Assembly: GCA_009700815.1 (NCBI GenBank) | Contig: WLLG01000024.1 | Location: 1 to 14,686 of the forward strand | Direction of reading: 5' to 3' | DNA from: Actinomycetota bacterium | GTDB taxonomy: Bacteria > Actinomycetota > Acidimicrobiia > Acidimicrobiales > Microtrichaceae | DNA length: 14,686 bases | Part shown: piece by piece, positions 1 to 6,764 of the stretch | How positions within the stretch are numbered: the stretch's first letter is position 1 | Layout: each line of letters opens with the position of its first letter | The notes under the pieces: generated by a model | What the model was told of the DNA's origin: nothing | The model's database searches: none | Seen by the model: the letters and a program-made list of their open reading frames with translations, nothing else | Translations under genes and position numbers: made by a program

Positions 1-96
1 AACAGTCGCGAGTGCTAGTCGGCGGCGCTGTCGCAGCACAGCGACAGACATCCTCCAGGTCCCGATTCCGGGCCGCTTACCGGAAACGAACGACAT
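1..96 (-). CDS. Possible 5' end of an unidentified gene, cut by the window edge
   Basis: An open frame runs on the minus strand from an ATG at 96-94 off the left edge, giving 32 residues without a stop. A second in-frame ATG lies 15 codons further in, directly after GGAGG, which is too close to serve as its ribosome site. The first ATG has a GGAG about 14 nt upstream, a weak fit. The frame is co-directional with and downstream of the site-2 protease gene, 57 bp from its stop, so it could be the next gene of that transcript. The visible residues are basic, then turn Ala/Leu/Val-rich, and match no family I recognise. In many actinobacteria a tRNA m1A58 methyltransferase (TrmI) lies near such a protease, but this start does not look like TrmI. 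A competing plus-strand frame is open from 2 to 211, but would run 58 bp into the protease gene. Confidence 0.22.
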   Translation of the reverse strand, partial: MSFVSGKRPGIGTWRMSVAVLRQRRRLALATV

Positions 97-153
97 CCTG
101 CGAACCCTACTCCTGCAGGTGACGGAACCCGGTGAGGCTATACATGTTGAGCC

Positions 154-1272
154 TCACGAGGTTGCCAGCTCGAGCACTTGTTCCATGTCCTCGGAACACA
201 ACACTCCGTGAACTGTGGTTCCGTCAGTAACCACGGCCCGCCACGACTGACCCGACCCCAATCGCCCCAGTACCTCTGCAACAGACTCGCTGGGATGCAC
301 CCGTGGCAAGCTCCACATTGGCTCAACAAAAGACTCGATGGGGACGACTGAACGCTGTGCCGGCGGCACGCGAAGCACCGCATCAGGCATGACTAGCGAA
401 GCCACGTGACCTAGTGAATCCACAACAGGAACTAGCGGAGCGCCAGGGTGTCGCTTCAGCGTCTGCTCAAGCTGCGCGATCGAAGCTGTGCAAGCCAGCG
501 GGCTAGGCAGCTTTCTTCCAAGTCCGCCAACTGCTCGGTCTAATAACTCGGGCTGCGCTGCAGAGGCCTTCCATTCGGAGCGGGCCGCAACGAAGAGGAA
601 CACCGCAAGAATCAGAATCCAGAATCCAGACCACACCGACCACCAAGCAATGCAGGCAAGCGAGAAGACCACCAGAGCGGCGGCAAGAATCTGTCCGATT
701 AATGCAGCCAAGCGAGTTGCGGGAATTTTGCGGCGTGACCGGCGCCACAAGATGGCGCGAAGCATTCTGCCGCCGTCTAGAGGAAACGCCGGCAACAGGT
801 TGCTGATGGCAAGAACCACGTTGATTGCACTCAGCCAAATCAACAGACTCAGCAGAACCCGTGAACCATTCAATTGATCAACAAACCAGAAGCAGCCAGC
901 AAAGATGCCTGCCATCACAAGGCTCATTGCGGGCCCTGCAGCAGCAATGCGGAACTCCGCACCCGGGTTATCCGCATCGCCTTCTAGCTTGGCTACTCCG
1001 CCAAACAGCCAGAGTGTGATCTCAACTACCTTCACATCGTTTCGATCAGCGATGTAGCTATGTCCCAGTTCGTGGCCGACTAGAGAGACAAGAAAACCAA
1101 TGACGCCGATCACCCCTGCAAACCAATAAGCGCTTGACGGATGATCGGGAGCGGCTACCGGCAACGAGATGGTGGCCAGACTAAAGGCCAACAGCACGCA
1201 AACAATCAGCACACCCCAGTTCAGACCGATGGGGACACCGAGCAGCTTTCCTATGCGGAGGTGGGTCTTCAT
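154..1272 (-). CDS. Site-2 protease family (M50) membrane metalloprotease with degenerate C-terminal CBS-like region
   Basis: A zinc metalloprotease of the S2P/M50 family that cleaves substrates within or near the membrane; its target is unknown. The product is 372 aa. HELGH, the HExxH zinc site, is at residues 67-71 inside a hydrophobic helix, and the second M50 signature, NLLPAFPLDGGR, is at 158-169, its Asp being the usual third zinc ligand. Several other hydrophobic segments flank these, including about 18-38, 50-66, 110-131, 140-160 and 195-230. Residues from about 250 to the end are soluble and sit where relatives carry a CBS pair, but the repeat is weak. The start is the ATG at 1272, because the family begins a few residues before the LRIGKLLGVPIGLNWG segment; a TTG at 1305 would add 11 atypical residues. 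It is divergent from the malonyl-CoA decarboxylase gene, with about 105 bp between them. Catalytic motifs are intact. Confidence 0.9.
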   Translation of the reverse strand: MKTHLRIGKLLGVPIGLNWGVLIVCVLLAFSLATISLPVAAPDHPSSAYWFAGVIGVIGFLVSLVGHELGHSYIADRNDVKVVEITLWLFGGVAKLEGDADNPGAEFRIAAAGPAMSLVMAGIFAGCFWFVDQLNGSRVLLSLLIWLSAINVVLAISNLLPAFPLDGGRMLRAILWRRSRRKIPATRLAALIGQILAAALVVFSLACIAWWSVWSGFWILILAVFLFVAARSEWKASAAQPELLDRAVGGLGRKLPSPLACTASIAQLEQTLKRHPGAPLVPVVDSLGHVASLVMPDAVLRVPPAQRSVVPIESFVEPMWSLPRVHPSESVAEVLGRLGSGQSWRAVVTDGTTVHGVLCSEDMEQVLELATS

Positions 1273-1363
1273 GGCCCTGTTGAGCGTACTGCCCGAGGGC
1301 CCCAACTCCGCCGCGTTGTTCTAGTTAACTGAGAGCCCGCTCTTGCTTGAATTACTCAGGCTG

Positions 1364-1369
1364 TATTCA
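1364..1369 (+). promoter_or_regulatory. Candidate -10 box for the malonyl-CoA decarboxylase gene (leaderless type)
   Basis: TATTCA ends 8 nt before the GTG start at 1378, so transcription would begin at or very near the start codon. TTGCTT at 1343-1348 is a possible -35 but its 15-bp spacing is short. No clear Shine-Dalgarno sequence is set at a normal distance. This is inference from spacing only. Confidence 0.3.
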
Positions 1370-1377
1370 ATACAGAG

Positions 1378-2292
1378 GTGACGATCGACCGAGCGAACCA
1401 GCCTGACCTGCTGAACTTGGTCCTTCGAAGGGCCGAACTGTTGGCAAGTAGGGATGCAACAGTGCCTTTGACCTCGGCGGCGGCGGACCAGTCGGAGGAA
1501 CTCGCCGCAGCGACAGCAGAATTGAAGATACGACTCGAGAGCGCTCCAATGGCCGTTCGCAGGCTGACACTCGGCGAGCCTGGGGACTTGTGTGACCGTC
1601 TGGCTCTGGCTGAGCCGATTCATCCGTTTGCTTCGAGCAGCCCAGCAGATCGCGAAGCTGACATTGCTGACCGATTCGCTCCGGACCGGCGCTGTTTCGT
1701 TCTCGAGCATCCCCTGCTTCGGGGGCATCCGCTGAACGTGGTGTGGGTTGCGCTTCTTGATTCCAGGCCCGCAGCAATGCCTCAAATTCTCGACCCCAAC
1801 CGAACCCACCTCGAGCCATCAGACGCCACCACCGCTGTCTTTTATTCAATTTGGAATGTCGAGGCTGGACTGAGCGGCATTCCTGGCGGCGCCTCGTTGC
1901 TGACTGGAGCGATGGATCTGCTCACATCGGAGTTTCCTGGGCTGAGTGAGTTCGTCACGCTTTCACCCATCCCCGGGTTCCGAGAGTGGCTCTCTCGAGA
2001 GCAAGCTGTGCGTCACAGCCCCGAGGAACTCCTGAAAGGCTGCGCGAAGTACTTGTGCAGCTTGGGTGAAACTGGACGCCCGATCGACCCCGTGGCCAGG
2101 TTCCACCTAGGAAACGGGGCGCGCCTTGTTCAGATAAACGCCCATGCCGATCTGTCGGATCGAGGAACTGAGCGCTCGTTCGGGATCATGGCGAACTACT
2201 TGTACGAACCCGAGGATCGCGCTGCCAATCAAGCCGCTGTTCGCCAGGGGAAGATCCCGATTGGGGATCAAGTGCAAGAATTGTTGGACTAA
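1378..2292 (+). CDS. Malonyl-CoA decarboxylase, short form (catalytic domain)
   Basis: Malonyl-CoA decarboxylase converts malonyl-CoA to acetyl-CoA and CO2, either for malonate use or to keep malonyl-CoA low. The 304-aa product carries the C-terminal GNAT-fold catalytic domain: FYSIW at 155-159, TLSPIPGF at 194-201, RFHLGNGA at 241-248 and IMANYLYEPED from 270. Ser157 and His243 align with the Ser and His described as catalytic in characterised family members. It is much shorter than the roughly 450-490 aa of the human and rhizobial enzymes. About 90 N-terminal residues stand in place of the helical oligomerisation domain, and these resemble nothing I know. The start is GTG at 1378, the only sensible one given the divergent protease and the close -10-like box. 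No malonate transporter or malonyl-CoA synthetase is next to it, so the physiological role is open. Confidence 0.87.
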   Translation: MTIDRANQPDLLNLVLRRAELLASRDATVPLTSAAADQSEELAAATAELKIRLESAPMAVRRLTLGEPGDLCDRLALAEPIHPFASSSPADREADIADRFAPDRRCFVLEHPLLRGHPLNVVWVALLDSRPAAMPQILDPNRTHLEPSDATTAVFYSIWNVEAGLSGIPGGASLLTGAMDLLTSEFPGLSEFVTLSPIPGFREWLSREQAVRHSPEELLKGCAKYLCSLGETGRPIDPVARFHLGNGARLVQINAHADLSDRGTERSFGIMANYLYEPEDRAANQAAVRQGKIPIGDQVQELLD

Positions 2293-2374
2293 TTCCCCGA
2301 CGAGGCCGAGGCAAGTTTTTGAAAGCCAGAGATCAGGATGTTGATTTGAGAACTCAGGGCAAGTTGCAGGGGTG

Positions 2375-2380
2375 TAAAAT
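2375..2380 (+). promoter_or_regulatory. Candidate -10 box for the glycosyltransferase-egtD-egtB transcript
   Basis: TAAAAT, preceded by TG, ends 9 nt before the GTG start at 2390. That spacing fits a leaderless or nearly leaderless mRNA, a common arrangement in actinobacteria. No convincing -35 is visible and there is no Shine-Dalgarno sequence before the GTG. It lies in the 97-bp gap after the malonyl-CoA decarboxylase stop and would drive the overlapping genes that follow. Confidence 0.4.
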
Positions 2381-2389
2381 CGGATTTCT

Positions 2390-3865
2390 GTGACTGCCCC
2401 CGACACTGCATCGCCTCGGGCCGCTACCTTCAAATCCACTCGGCTACTAACGGCCCTGCAATGGGCCACGCCGATTGCAGCCGTTGGTCTGACAGTCCTC
2501 TGGCTCCTTTGGGGGGCAAACGAACCGGGGGCCACCAGTCTGATTGTTCTTGTGGCTGCAGTCGCCGCATACCTAGCAATGCTTGTCAGTTCTCGTCATG
2601 GAACTGCTGTGCCGATGAATGCTGCGATTGCCTTGAGTGGCATAGCCCTAGTTCTGGTTGCGATCGCACCAATCCATCACTCCCGGGATTTATACCTCTA
2701 CAACTCCTACGGCCGTTTAGTTTCGGTGCATCACTTGAATCCATTTTTTCACCCACCGAATTCCGCACCCACAGACCCAACCCTGGGGTTTGTAGCTGAT
2801 CGATGGCATGATCAGAACTCCATGTATGGCCCCGCCTTTGTTGGCCTTGCAGCGGTGGTGGCAAGCCTTGCGGGAACATCTCAGTTGGCAATTCGGCTGC
2901 TCTGGCAAAGCCTCATGGCCTCTGCGGCTTTTGCCGCTGTACTCCTTATTGCAAGAAGGACAGACAGCAGCTTGTCTGTGCTAGCTCTCGGATGCTCGCC
3001 GGTCATTCTTGCAACCGTGAACGATGCCCACAATGACGTACTCATCGGCCTAGCCCTGCTCGGCGTGGTGCTCCTGGCCGAAGACCACCGCCATGGGCTA
3101 GCGGGCGGCTTGGCGGCCTTAGCGATCGCCATCAAACTGTCCGTAGCCTTTCCCATTGTTGCAATCCTGGCTTGGGTGTTCTGGCGACGAGGAACCCGGC
3201 CCGCATTGCGCCTTGCTACGCCCATCGCAGTCGCGGTGGGCTTGGCCTACTTGCTTGTCGGGGGAATCGACTCTCTTCGTCCGATTCAACAAAGCGCCGG
3301 AGATGACAGCAGATTCTCGATTTGGAAGTCTGTACGCACCCGACAGATCACCTCGCTGGAAGACCTTGGCGCAACCCGGGATGCGGCAATTGACGCAGTA
3401 GCTCAGAACATTTCTCGGTACTCACTGCTGCTGCTCCTGTTGTGTTTTGTTGTTGTGCTCTGGCAATACCGACGAGCACGCCACCCTGGCGAGGCTGCCA
3501 CCGCAGCAGGGCTGCTCCTGTGCATCTCAGCCGCCTACGTGATGCCTTGGTACGGCGCCATGCTGCTACCGGTTGCAATGCTTGCTTGGAGTTCCCGCTC
3601 GGCACTTCTCCTGCAAGTCCAAGCTGGGTTCTTGTTGATTGCCTATGCGAATGGGGCAGGAAAGCGTCCGCTGAGTGCTTTCGGACAACTTCTCGAACAC
3701 CGCGCCACGTGGATCAACCTTGTCATGTTGTTGCTTCTCCTGATTTGGGCTCGCCCCTCGGAGCAAGCCGACCTGCCCTTAGGGGACTTACGCAATAGGT
3801 TCTTGTCATTCAACTCCGCCGGCAGAGTCCCCTCAGCCCGACACCCCGAGGAACCCCTTCCATGA
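2390..3865 (+). CDS. Polytopic GT-C glycosyltransferase, probable polyprenyl-phosphomannose-dependent mannosyltransferase (MptA/MptB/PimE-like)
   Basis: An integral membrane protein of 491 aa with about ten to twelve hydrophobic segments from residue 22 to about 455 and a short polar tail. GT-C enzymes of this kind take a sugar, usually mannose, from a polyprenyl-phosphate donor on the outer face of the membrane and add it to a lipid glycan. The first extracytoplasmic loop has HHSRDLYLYNSYGRL at 96-110; Asp100 sits where GT-C enzymes keep the acidic base. NDAHND at 211-216 matches the conserved HND of the MptA/MptB/PimE group. Donor and acceptor cannot be read from the sequence. The GTG start at 2390 follows a -10-like box closely and leaves no room for a longer leader. 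The stop overlaps the egtD start by ATGA, so the two are probably co-translated, an unusual partner for an ergothioneine gene. Confidence 0.78.
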   Translation: MTAPDTASPRAATFKSTRLLTALQWATPIAAVGLTVLWLLWGANEPGATSLIVLVAAVAAYLAMLVSSRHGTAVPMNAAIALSGIALVLVAIAPIHHSRDLYLYNSYGRLVSVHHLNPFFHPPNSAPTDPTLGFVADRWHDQNSMYGPAFVGLAAVVASLAGTSQLAIRLLWQSLMASAAFAAVLLIARRTDSSLSVLALGCSPVILATVNDAHNDVLIGLALLGVVLLAEDHRHGLAGGLAALAIAIKLSVAFPIVAILAWVFWRRGTRPALRLATPIAVAVGLAYLLVGGIDSLRPIQQSAGDDSRFSIWKSVRTRQITSLEDLGATRDAAIDAVAQNISRYSLLLLLLCFVVVLWQYRRARHPGEAATAAGLLLCISAAYVMPWYGAMLLPVAMLAWSSRSALLLQVQAGFLLIAYANGAGKRPLSAFGQLLEHRATWINLVMLLLLLIWARPSEQADLPLGDLRNRFLSFNSAGRVPSARHPEEPLP

Positions 3866-4854
3866 CTCATGTTCAGGCCACTGAGCGCGACGCATCGCAG
3901 ATAGCGGTGCACCTGTCGCCGGAGCAACAACGAGAAGAACTCTGCCAAGAGGTAACCGCCGGCTTGCTTGGCTACCCAAAGGAACTCTCCCCGAAGTGGC
4001 TGTATGACGAGCAGGGCTGTCAACTGTTCGAGCAGATCACGCACTTAGCGGAGTATTACCCCACAAGAACTGAACGAGCCATCCTTGAATCCCACGCTAC
4101 AGAAATCTGCGAACTCAGCGCTGCCACCACACTGATCGAACTGGGCTCGGGAACCTCTGAGAAGACTCAGTTGTTACTCCAGGCCTTTGAGGATGCGCAG
4201 AGCTTGCATCGCTTTGTGGCCTTTGACGTAGCCGAGGCGACCATGCGTCACGCTGTCGCTCACATCCAAGCGGACTATCCGCAAGCAGAAGTTGGAGGCA
4301 TCGTCGGGGACTTCACGCAACACCTCTGGGCACTCCCCGCTGGCGGAACTCGCATGGTTGCCTTTCTGGGAGGAACGATCGGAAACTTTGACGCGGCTCA
4401 CCGTGCAACTTTTCTTGCATCCCTCGCTCAGATACTGCAACCCGGGGATTCACTGCTGCTCGGCACAGACTTGCTGAAAGACAGGTCTCGGCTGATTGCC
4501 GCCTATGACGACAGTTCTGGGGTGACTGCAGCGTTTAACAAGAATCTGCTCTCAGTGCTGAACACCCAACTCCACGCAGAGTTCGATCTTGATGCTTTTG
4601 AGCATGTGGCTTGCTTTAACGAGAAGGATTCGTGCATCGAGATGCGCCTGCGTTCTTGCCGCGAGCAACTCGTTCCGATTCGCGACTTAGACCTAGAGAT
4701 TCCCTTCTCTGCAGGAGAGGATCTCTTGAGCGAGATCAGCACAAAGTTTGATCCTCAGCAGGTTCGATCTGAACTCACAGAAGCCGGATTCCAAACTCAT
4801 CACTGTTGGACGGACTCAGCGCAGGACTTTGCCCTGTGGCTCGCAATTCGATGA
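3862..4854 (+). CDS. egtD: L-histidine N(alpha)-methyltransferase EgtD (ergothioneine biosynthesis)
   Basis: EgtD makes hercynine by three SAM-dependent methylations of the alpha-amino group of histidine, the first committed step of ergothioneine synthesis, in the cytosol. The 330-aa product is close in length and sequence to mycobacterial EgtD (about 320 aa). SAM motif I, LIELGSGTSEKT, is at 91-102, and FLGGTIGN at 168-175 and GTDLLKD at 201-207 follow. Residues known to bind histidine or SAM in the mycobacterial enzyme have clear equivalents: Tyr48 in WLYDE, Tyr65 in EYYPTRTE, Asn175, Tyr215 in AYDD, and Glu291 and Ser293 in SEISTKF. The start ATG overlaps the glycosyltransferase stop, and the stop overlaps the egtB start in the same ATGA fashion, so translation of all three is likely coupled. 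No substitution suggests loss of function. Confidence 0.96.
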   Translation: MTHVQATERDASQIAVHLSPEQQREELCQEVTAGLLGYPKELSPKWLYDEQGCQLFEQITHLAEYYPTRTERAILESHATEICELSAATTLIELGSGTSEKTQLLLQAFEDAQSLHRFVAFDVAEATMRHAVAHIQADYPQAEVGGIVGDFTQHLWALPAGGTRMVAFLGGTIGNFDAAHRATFLASLAQILQPGDSLLLGTDLLKDRSRLIAAYDDSSGVTAAFNKNLLSVLNTQLHAEFDLDAFEHVACFNEKDSCIEMRLRSCREQLVPIRDLDLEIPFSAGEDLLSEISTKFDPQQVRSELTEAGFQTHHCWTDSAQDFALWLAIR

Positions 4855-6224
4855 TCCAACCTGAAGTCTCAGAACCTGATTCTCAGCTGAGCGAGAACCA
4901 AACCCAGGTTGATGATCTGCTTCGCGTTCGCGAACTGACTGAGCAGCTAGCAGCACCGCTTAGCCCAGAGGACCAAACCGTGCAGTCCATGCCGGATGCA
5001 TCACCCACCAAATGGCATCGCGCCCATACCACTTGGTTCTTTGAGACGTTCCTTCTGCAGCCCCACCTCGAGGGCTACGAGCCGTTCAATCCCGAGTTTG
5101 CTCATCTGTTCAACTCCTATTACGAATCCTTGGGCTCACGCCACCCGCGTGCTGAACGCGGCCTACTTTCGCGGCCGAGTGCTGAGGAGGTCGGCAGCTA
5201 CCGAGGCTACGTGGATGCAGAACTCAACCGACTCTTCGAAACCGAAGGTTCAGCTGAAGTTGCTGACCTGCTGACCTTGGGTCTGCATCACGAGCAGCAG
5301 CATCAGGAGTTGCTGTGCATGGATGCACTGCATCTTCTCTCACTGCACCCCGCTTGGCCGGCCTACAAACCTGATGAAGGCAGCGCTGATGAAGGCAGCG
5401 CTGATGAAGGCAGAGCTGATGCGGGGCAGTCGTCTGCTCCTGCAGCGGGGCAGGTAGTGGCGCATGCAACTGCGCCTGCGCCGATGAATTGGTTTCGCCA
5501 TGAGGGCGGCCTAGCGACAATCGGCCAAGCCGAGTCTGCGCCAGCAGATAGGGCCACATTCTGTTTCGACAATGAACGCCCTCAGCATCAGGTGTATCTG
5601 AGCCCCTATGAGATTTCTGATCGACTGATCACCTGCGGTGAGTGGTTGGAGTTCTTAGAGGACGGCGGATACTGCCGCTCAGAGTTTTGGATGGCCGAGG
5701 GGTGGGCTCTCGTTGCCGAACAGGAACTGGCAGCGCCGATGTACTGGCGAGCCGAAGACACTGAGTGGAAGGTCTTCGGACTAGCTGGGAAGCAGCCGCT
5801 GAACCCCCAACAGCCGGTCAGCAATATTAGTTGGTTCGAGGCCGATGCGTTCGCCCGGTGGAGTGGCGCAAGGTTGCCAACCGAGGCCGAATGGGAGGTT
5901 GCTGCCAATGCCCCGGTGGCTGGCGCCCACCTCAACCTGGACGTACTGGCCCCTCGTTCGGCAGGTAGTTCGCCTGACTCACAGCAGTGGTTCGGGGAAC
6001 TCTGGCAATGGACTGAATCTTCGTATCGCCCGTACCCCGGTTACCGGGCAAGCTCTGGAGCTATCGGGGAATACAACGGCAAGTTCATGATGAATCAACA
6101 AGTACTGCGCGGCAGCAGTTTTGCGACACCCGCAGGCCATGCGCGCACGACCTACCGTAATTTTTTTGCACCGGCCAAGAGTTGGATGTTCTCTGGGGTT
6201 CGCCTTGCAAGGGACATCCCCTAA
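4851..6224 (+). CDS. egtB: Hercynine oxygenase / sulfoxide synthase EgtB with a repeat-bearing interdomain linker
   Basis: EgtB is a non-haem iron enzyme that joins the sulfur of gamma-glutamylcysteine (or cysteine in some types) to C2 of the hercynine imidazole using O2. The product is 457 aa from the ATG at 4851; an in-frame ATG at 4806 lies inside egtD and is not needed. The N-terminal DinB-like domain has KWHRAHTTWFFE at 54-65 and HHEQQHQE at 146-153, which supply the three-His iron site (His59, His147, His151 by position). The C-terminal FGE/sulfatase-modifying-like domain, about 212-457, has RLPTEAEWEVA, ELWQWTESSYRPYPGY and GEYNGKF. The linker, about 175-210, has three DEGSA-type repeats and then an Ala/Pro-rich stretch; it is the odd part. 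The fold and mycobacterial-like end suggest the gamma-glutamylcysteine-using type, which I infer only. EgtA, EgtC and EgtE are not nearby. Confidence 0.94.
   Translation: MIQPEVSEPDSQLSENQTQVDDLLRVRELTEQLAAPLSPEDQTVQSMPDASPTKWHRAHTTWFFETFLLQPHLEGYEPFNPEFAHLFNSYYESLGSRHPRAERGLLSRPSAEEVGSYRGYVDAELNRLFETEGSAEVADLLTLGLHHEQQHQELLCMDALHLLSLHPAWPAYKPDEGSADEGSADEGRADAGQSSAPAAGQVVAHATAPAPMNWFRHEGGLATIGQAESAPADRATFCFDNERPQHQVYLSPYEISDRLITCGEWLEFLEDGGYCRSEFWMAEGWALVAEQELAAPMYWRAEDTEWKVFGLAGKQPLNPQQPVSNISWFEADAFARWSGARLPTEAEWEVAANAPVAGAHLNLDVLAPRSAGSSPDSQQWFGELWQWTESSYRPYPGYRASSGAIGEYNGKFMMNQQVLRGSSFATPAGHARTTYRNFFAPAKSWMFSGVRLARDIP
5373..5417 (+). repeat. Three tandem 15-bp repeats inside egtB
   Basis: The unit GATGAAGGCAGCGCT occurs at 5373-5387 and 5388-5402, with a one-base variant (GATGAAGGCAGAGCT) at 5403-5417. 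It is in frame and encodes DEGSA, DEGSA, DEGRA, followed by a degenerate DAG. It falls in the linker between the two EgtB domains, so changes in copy number would lengthen or shorten the linker by five residues without breaking the frame. Confidence 0.95.
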
Positions 6225-6239
6225 CCCCAACTGGTTCTT

Positions 6240-6254
6240 CCAAGGCGGCCTTGG
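6240..6254. repeat. Near-perfect palindrome after egtB
   Basis: CCAAGGC, a single G and GCCTTGG form 7-bp arms starting 16 nt after the egtB stop. As RNA it would fold to a six- or five-pair stem with a tiny loop. No T-run follows, so it is not a standard intrinsic terminator; it could slow polymerase, protect the 3' end of the mRNA or bind a regulator. CCTTGG and CCAAGG recur at 6278-6283 and 6300-6305. Confidence 0.5.
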
Positions 6255-6277
6255 GCTGCATTCAGATTCAGATGCAC

Positions 6278-6314
6278 CCTTGGCGCACAGCCGCGCCGAC
6301 CAAGGTTCTATTCT
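6278..6314 (+). promoter_or_regulatory. Inverted repeat and candidate -10 box upstream of the cupin gene
   Basis: TTGGCGC (6280-6286) can pair with GCGCCGA (6293-6299) with one G-U, and CCTTGG (6278-6283) can alternatively pair with CCAAGG (6300-6305). Directly after comes TATTCT at 6309-6314, a -10-like box ending 6 nt before the ATG at 6321, which would give a leaderless transcript. The dyad is placed where an operator would overlap the promoter. No -35 with normal spacing is seen. Confidence 0.33.
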
Positions 6315-6320
6315 GTAGCG

Positions 6321-6734
6321 ATGAGCACTGAGCAGCCCAACACCAATTCAGAAGCAAGACTAATTCCACCAATCGGAGGCGCTGTGCGCAGAGAGGTCGG
6401 AGGAGTCTCTGAAGACATCTTCTCTGCAGGTGATGCACACATCAAACGTGTGGTCTACCCGGCCGGCTACAAGTGGTCCACCAACCTCAAACCTATCGTC
6501 GGAACCGAGTTGTGCATGCACGCCCATGTGGGGTTCCTTGCTGAGGGCCATATGCGCATTGATTACCCGGACGGGTGCTGCATTGACTTGATTGCACCGC
6601 AGGCCGTGATCATTCATCCCGGCCATGATGCAACGGTAATCGGCGATGAAACCGCAGTCCTGATTCAGTTCGACTTCGACAAAGAAACCGTGGCTCGACT
6701 CAACCTGCCGCTCGAACACGAACACGCTCAGTAA
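6321..6734 (+). CDS. Small cupin-fold protein, function unknown
   Basis: A 137-aa single-domain cupin. The first cupin motif is visible as G61-x5-H67-x-H69-x5-E75, with KPIVGTELCMHAHVG as the conserved core. The second is reduced to IIHPGHDATVIGDE, giving His102. Two or three His and one Glu could bind a metal, but an enzyme activity cannot be assigned. It resembles a common actinobacterial cupin family with the same KPIVGT, HVG and PGHDA blocks, whose role I do not know. It begins 96 bp after the egtB stop, with its own -10-like box, so it may be transcribed apart from the egt genes. Cupins often act on small sulfur compounds or as sensors, and the location invites a link with ergothioneine, but that is speculation. 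It converges on the following dehydrogenase gene with only 30 bp between stops. Confidence 0.8.
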   Translation: MSTEQPNTNSEARLIPPIGGAVRREVGGVSEDIFSAGDAHIKRVVYPAGYKWSTNLKPIVGTELCMHAHVGFLAEGHMRIDYPDGCCIDLIAPQAVIIHPGHDATVIGDETAVLIQFDFDKETVARLNLPLEHEHAQ

Positions 6735-6764
6735 GCGTTCAAGCCCTGCGGTTCTGCTGTCGGT

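Noticed and set aside
2..211. Plus-strand frame open from the left edge, possibly the tail of a convergent gene
   Set aside because: It would overlap the protease gene by 58 bp and has no recognisable motif; it cannot be judged without upstream sequence.
1367..1849. 160-residue minus-strand frame over the malonyl-CoA decarboxylase gene
   Set aside because: Arg/Pro/Ser-rich shadow of a gene with clear catalytic motifs; no family resemblance.
5373..5417. CRISPR array
   Set aside because: The 15-bp units are directly adjacent with no spacers and lie inside a coding gene; the same holds for the 11-bp array at 9926-9991.
5224..5572. Antisense frames over the EgtB linker with repeated CLHQR or SALPS units
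   Set aside because: They only mirror the in-frame 15-bp DNA repeat of egtB; the sense frame is a complete enzyme.
6240..6254. Intrinsic terminator after egtB
   Set aside because: The stem is short, has an almost absent loop, and no T-run follows.
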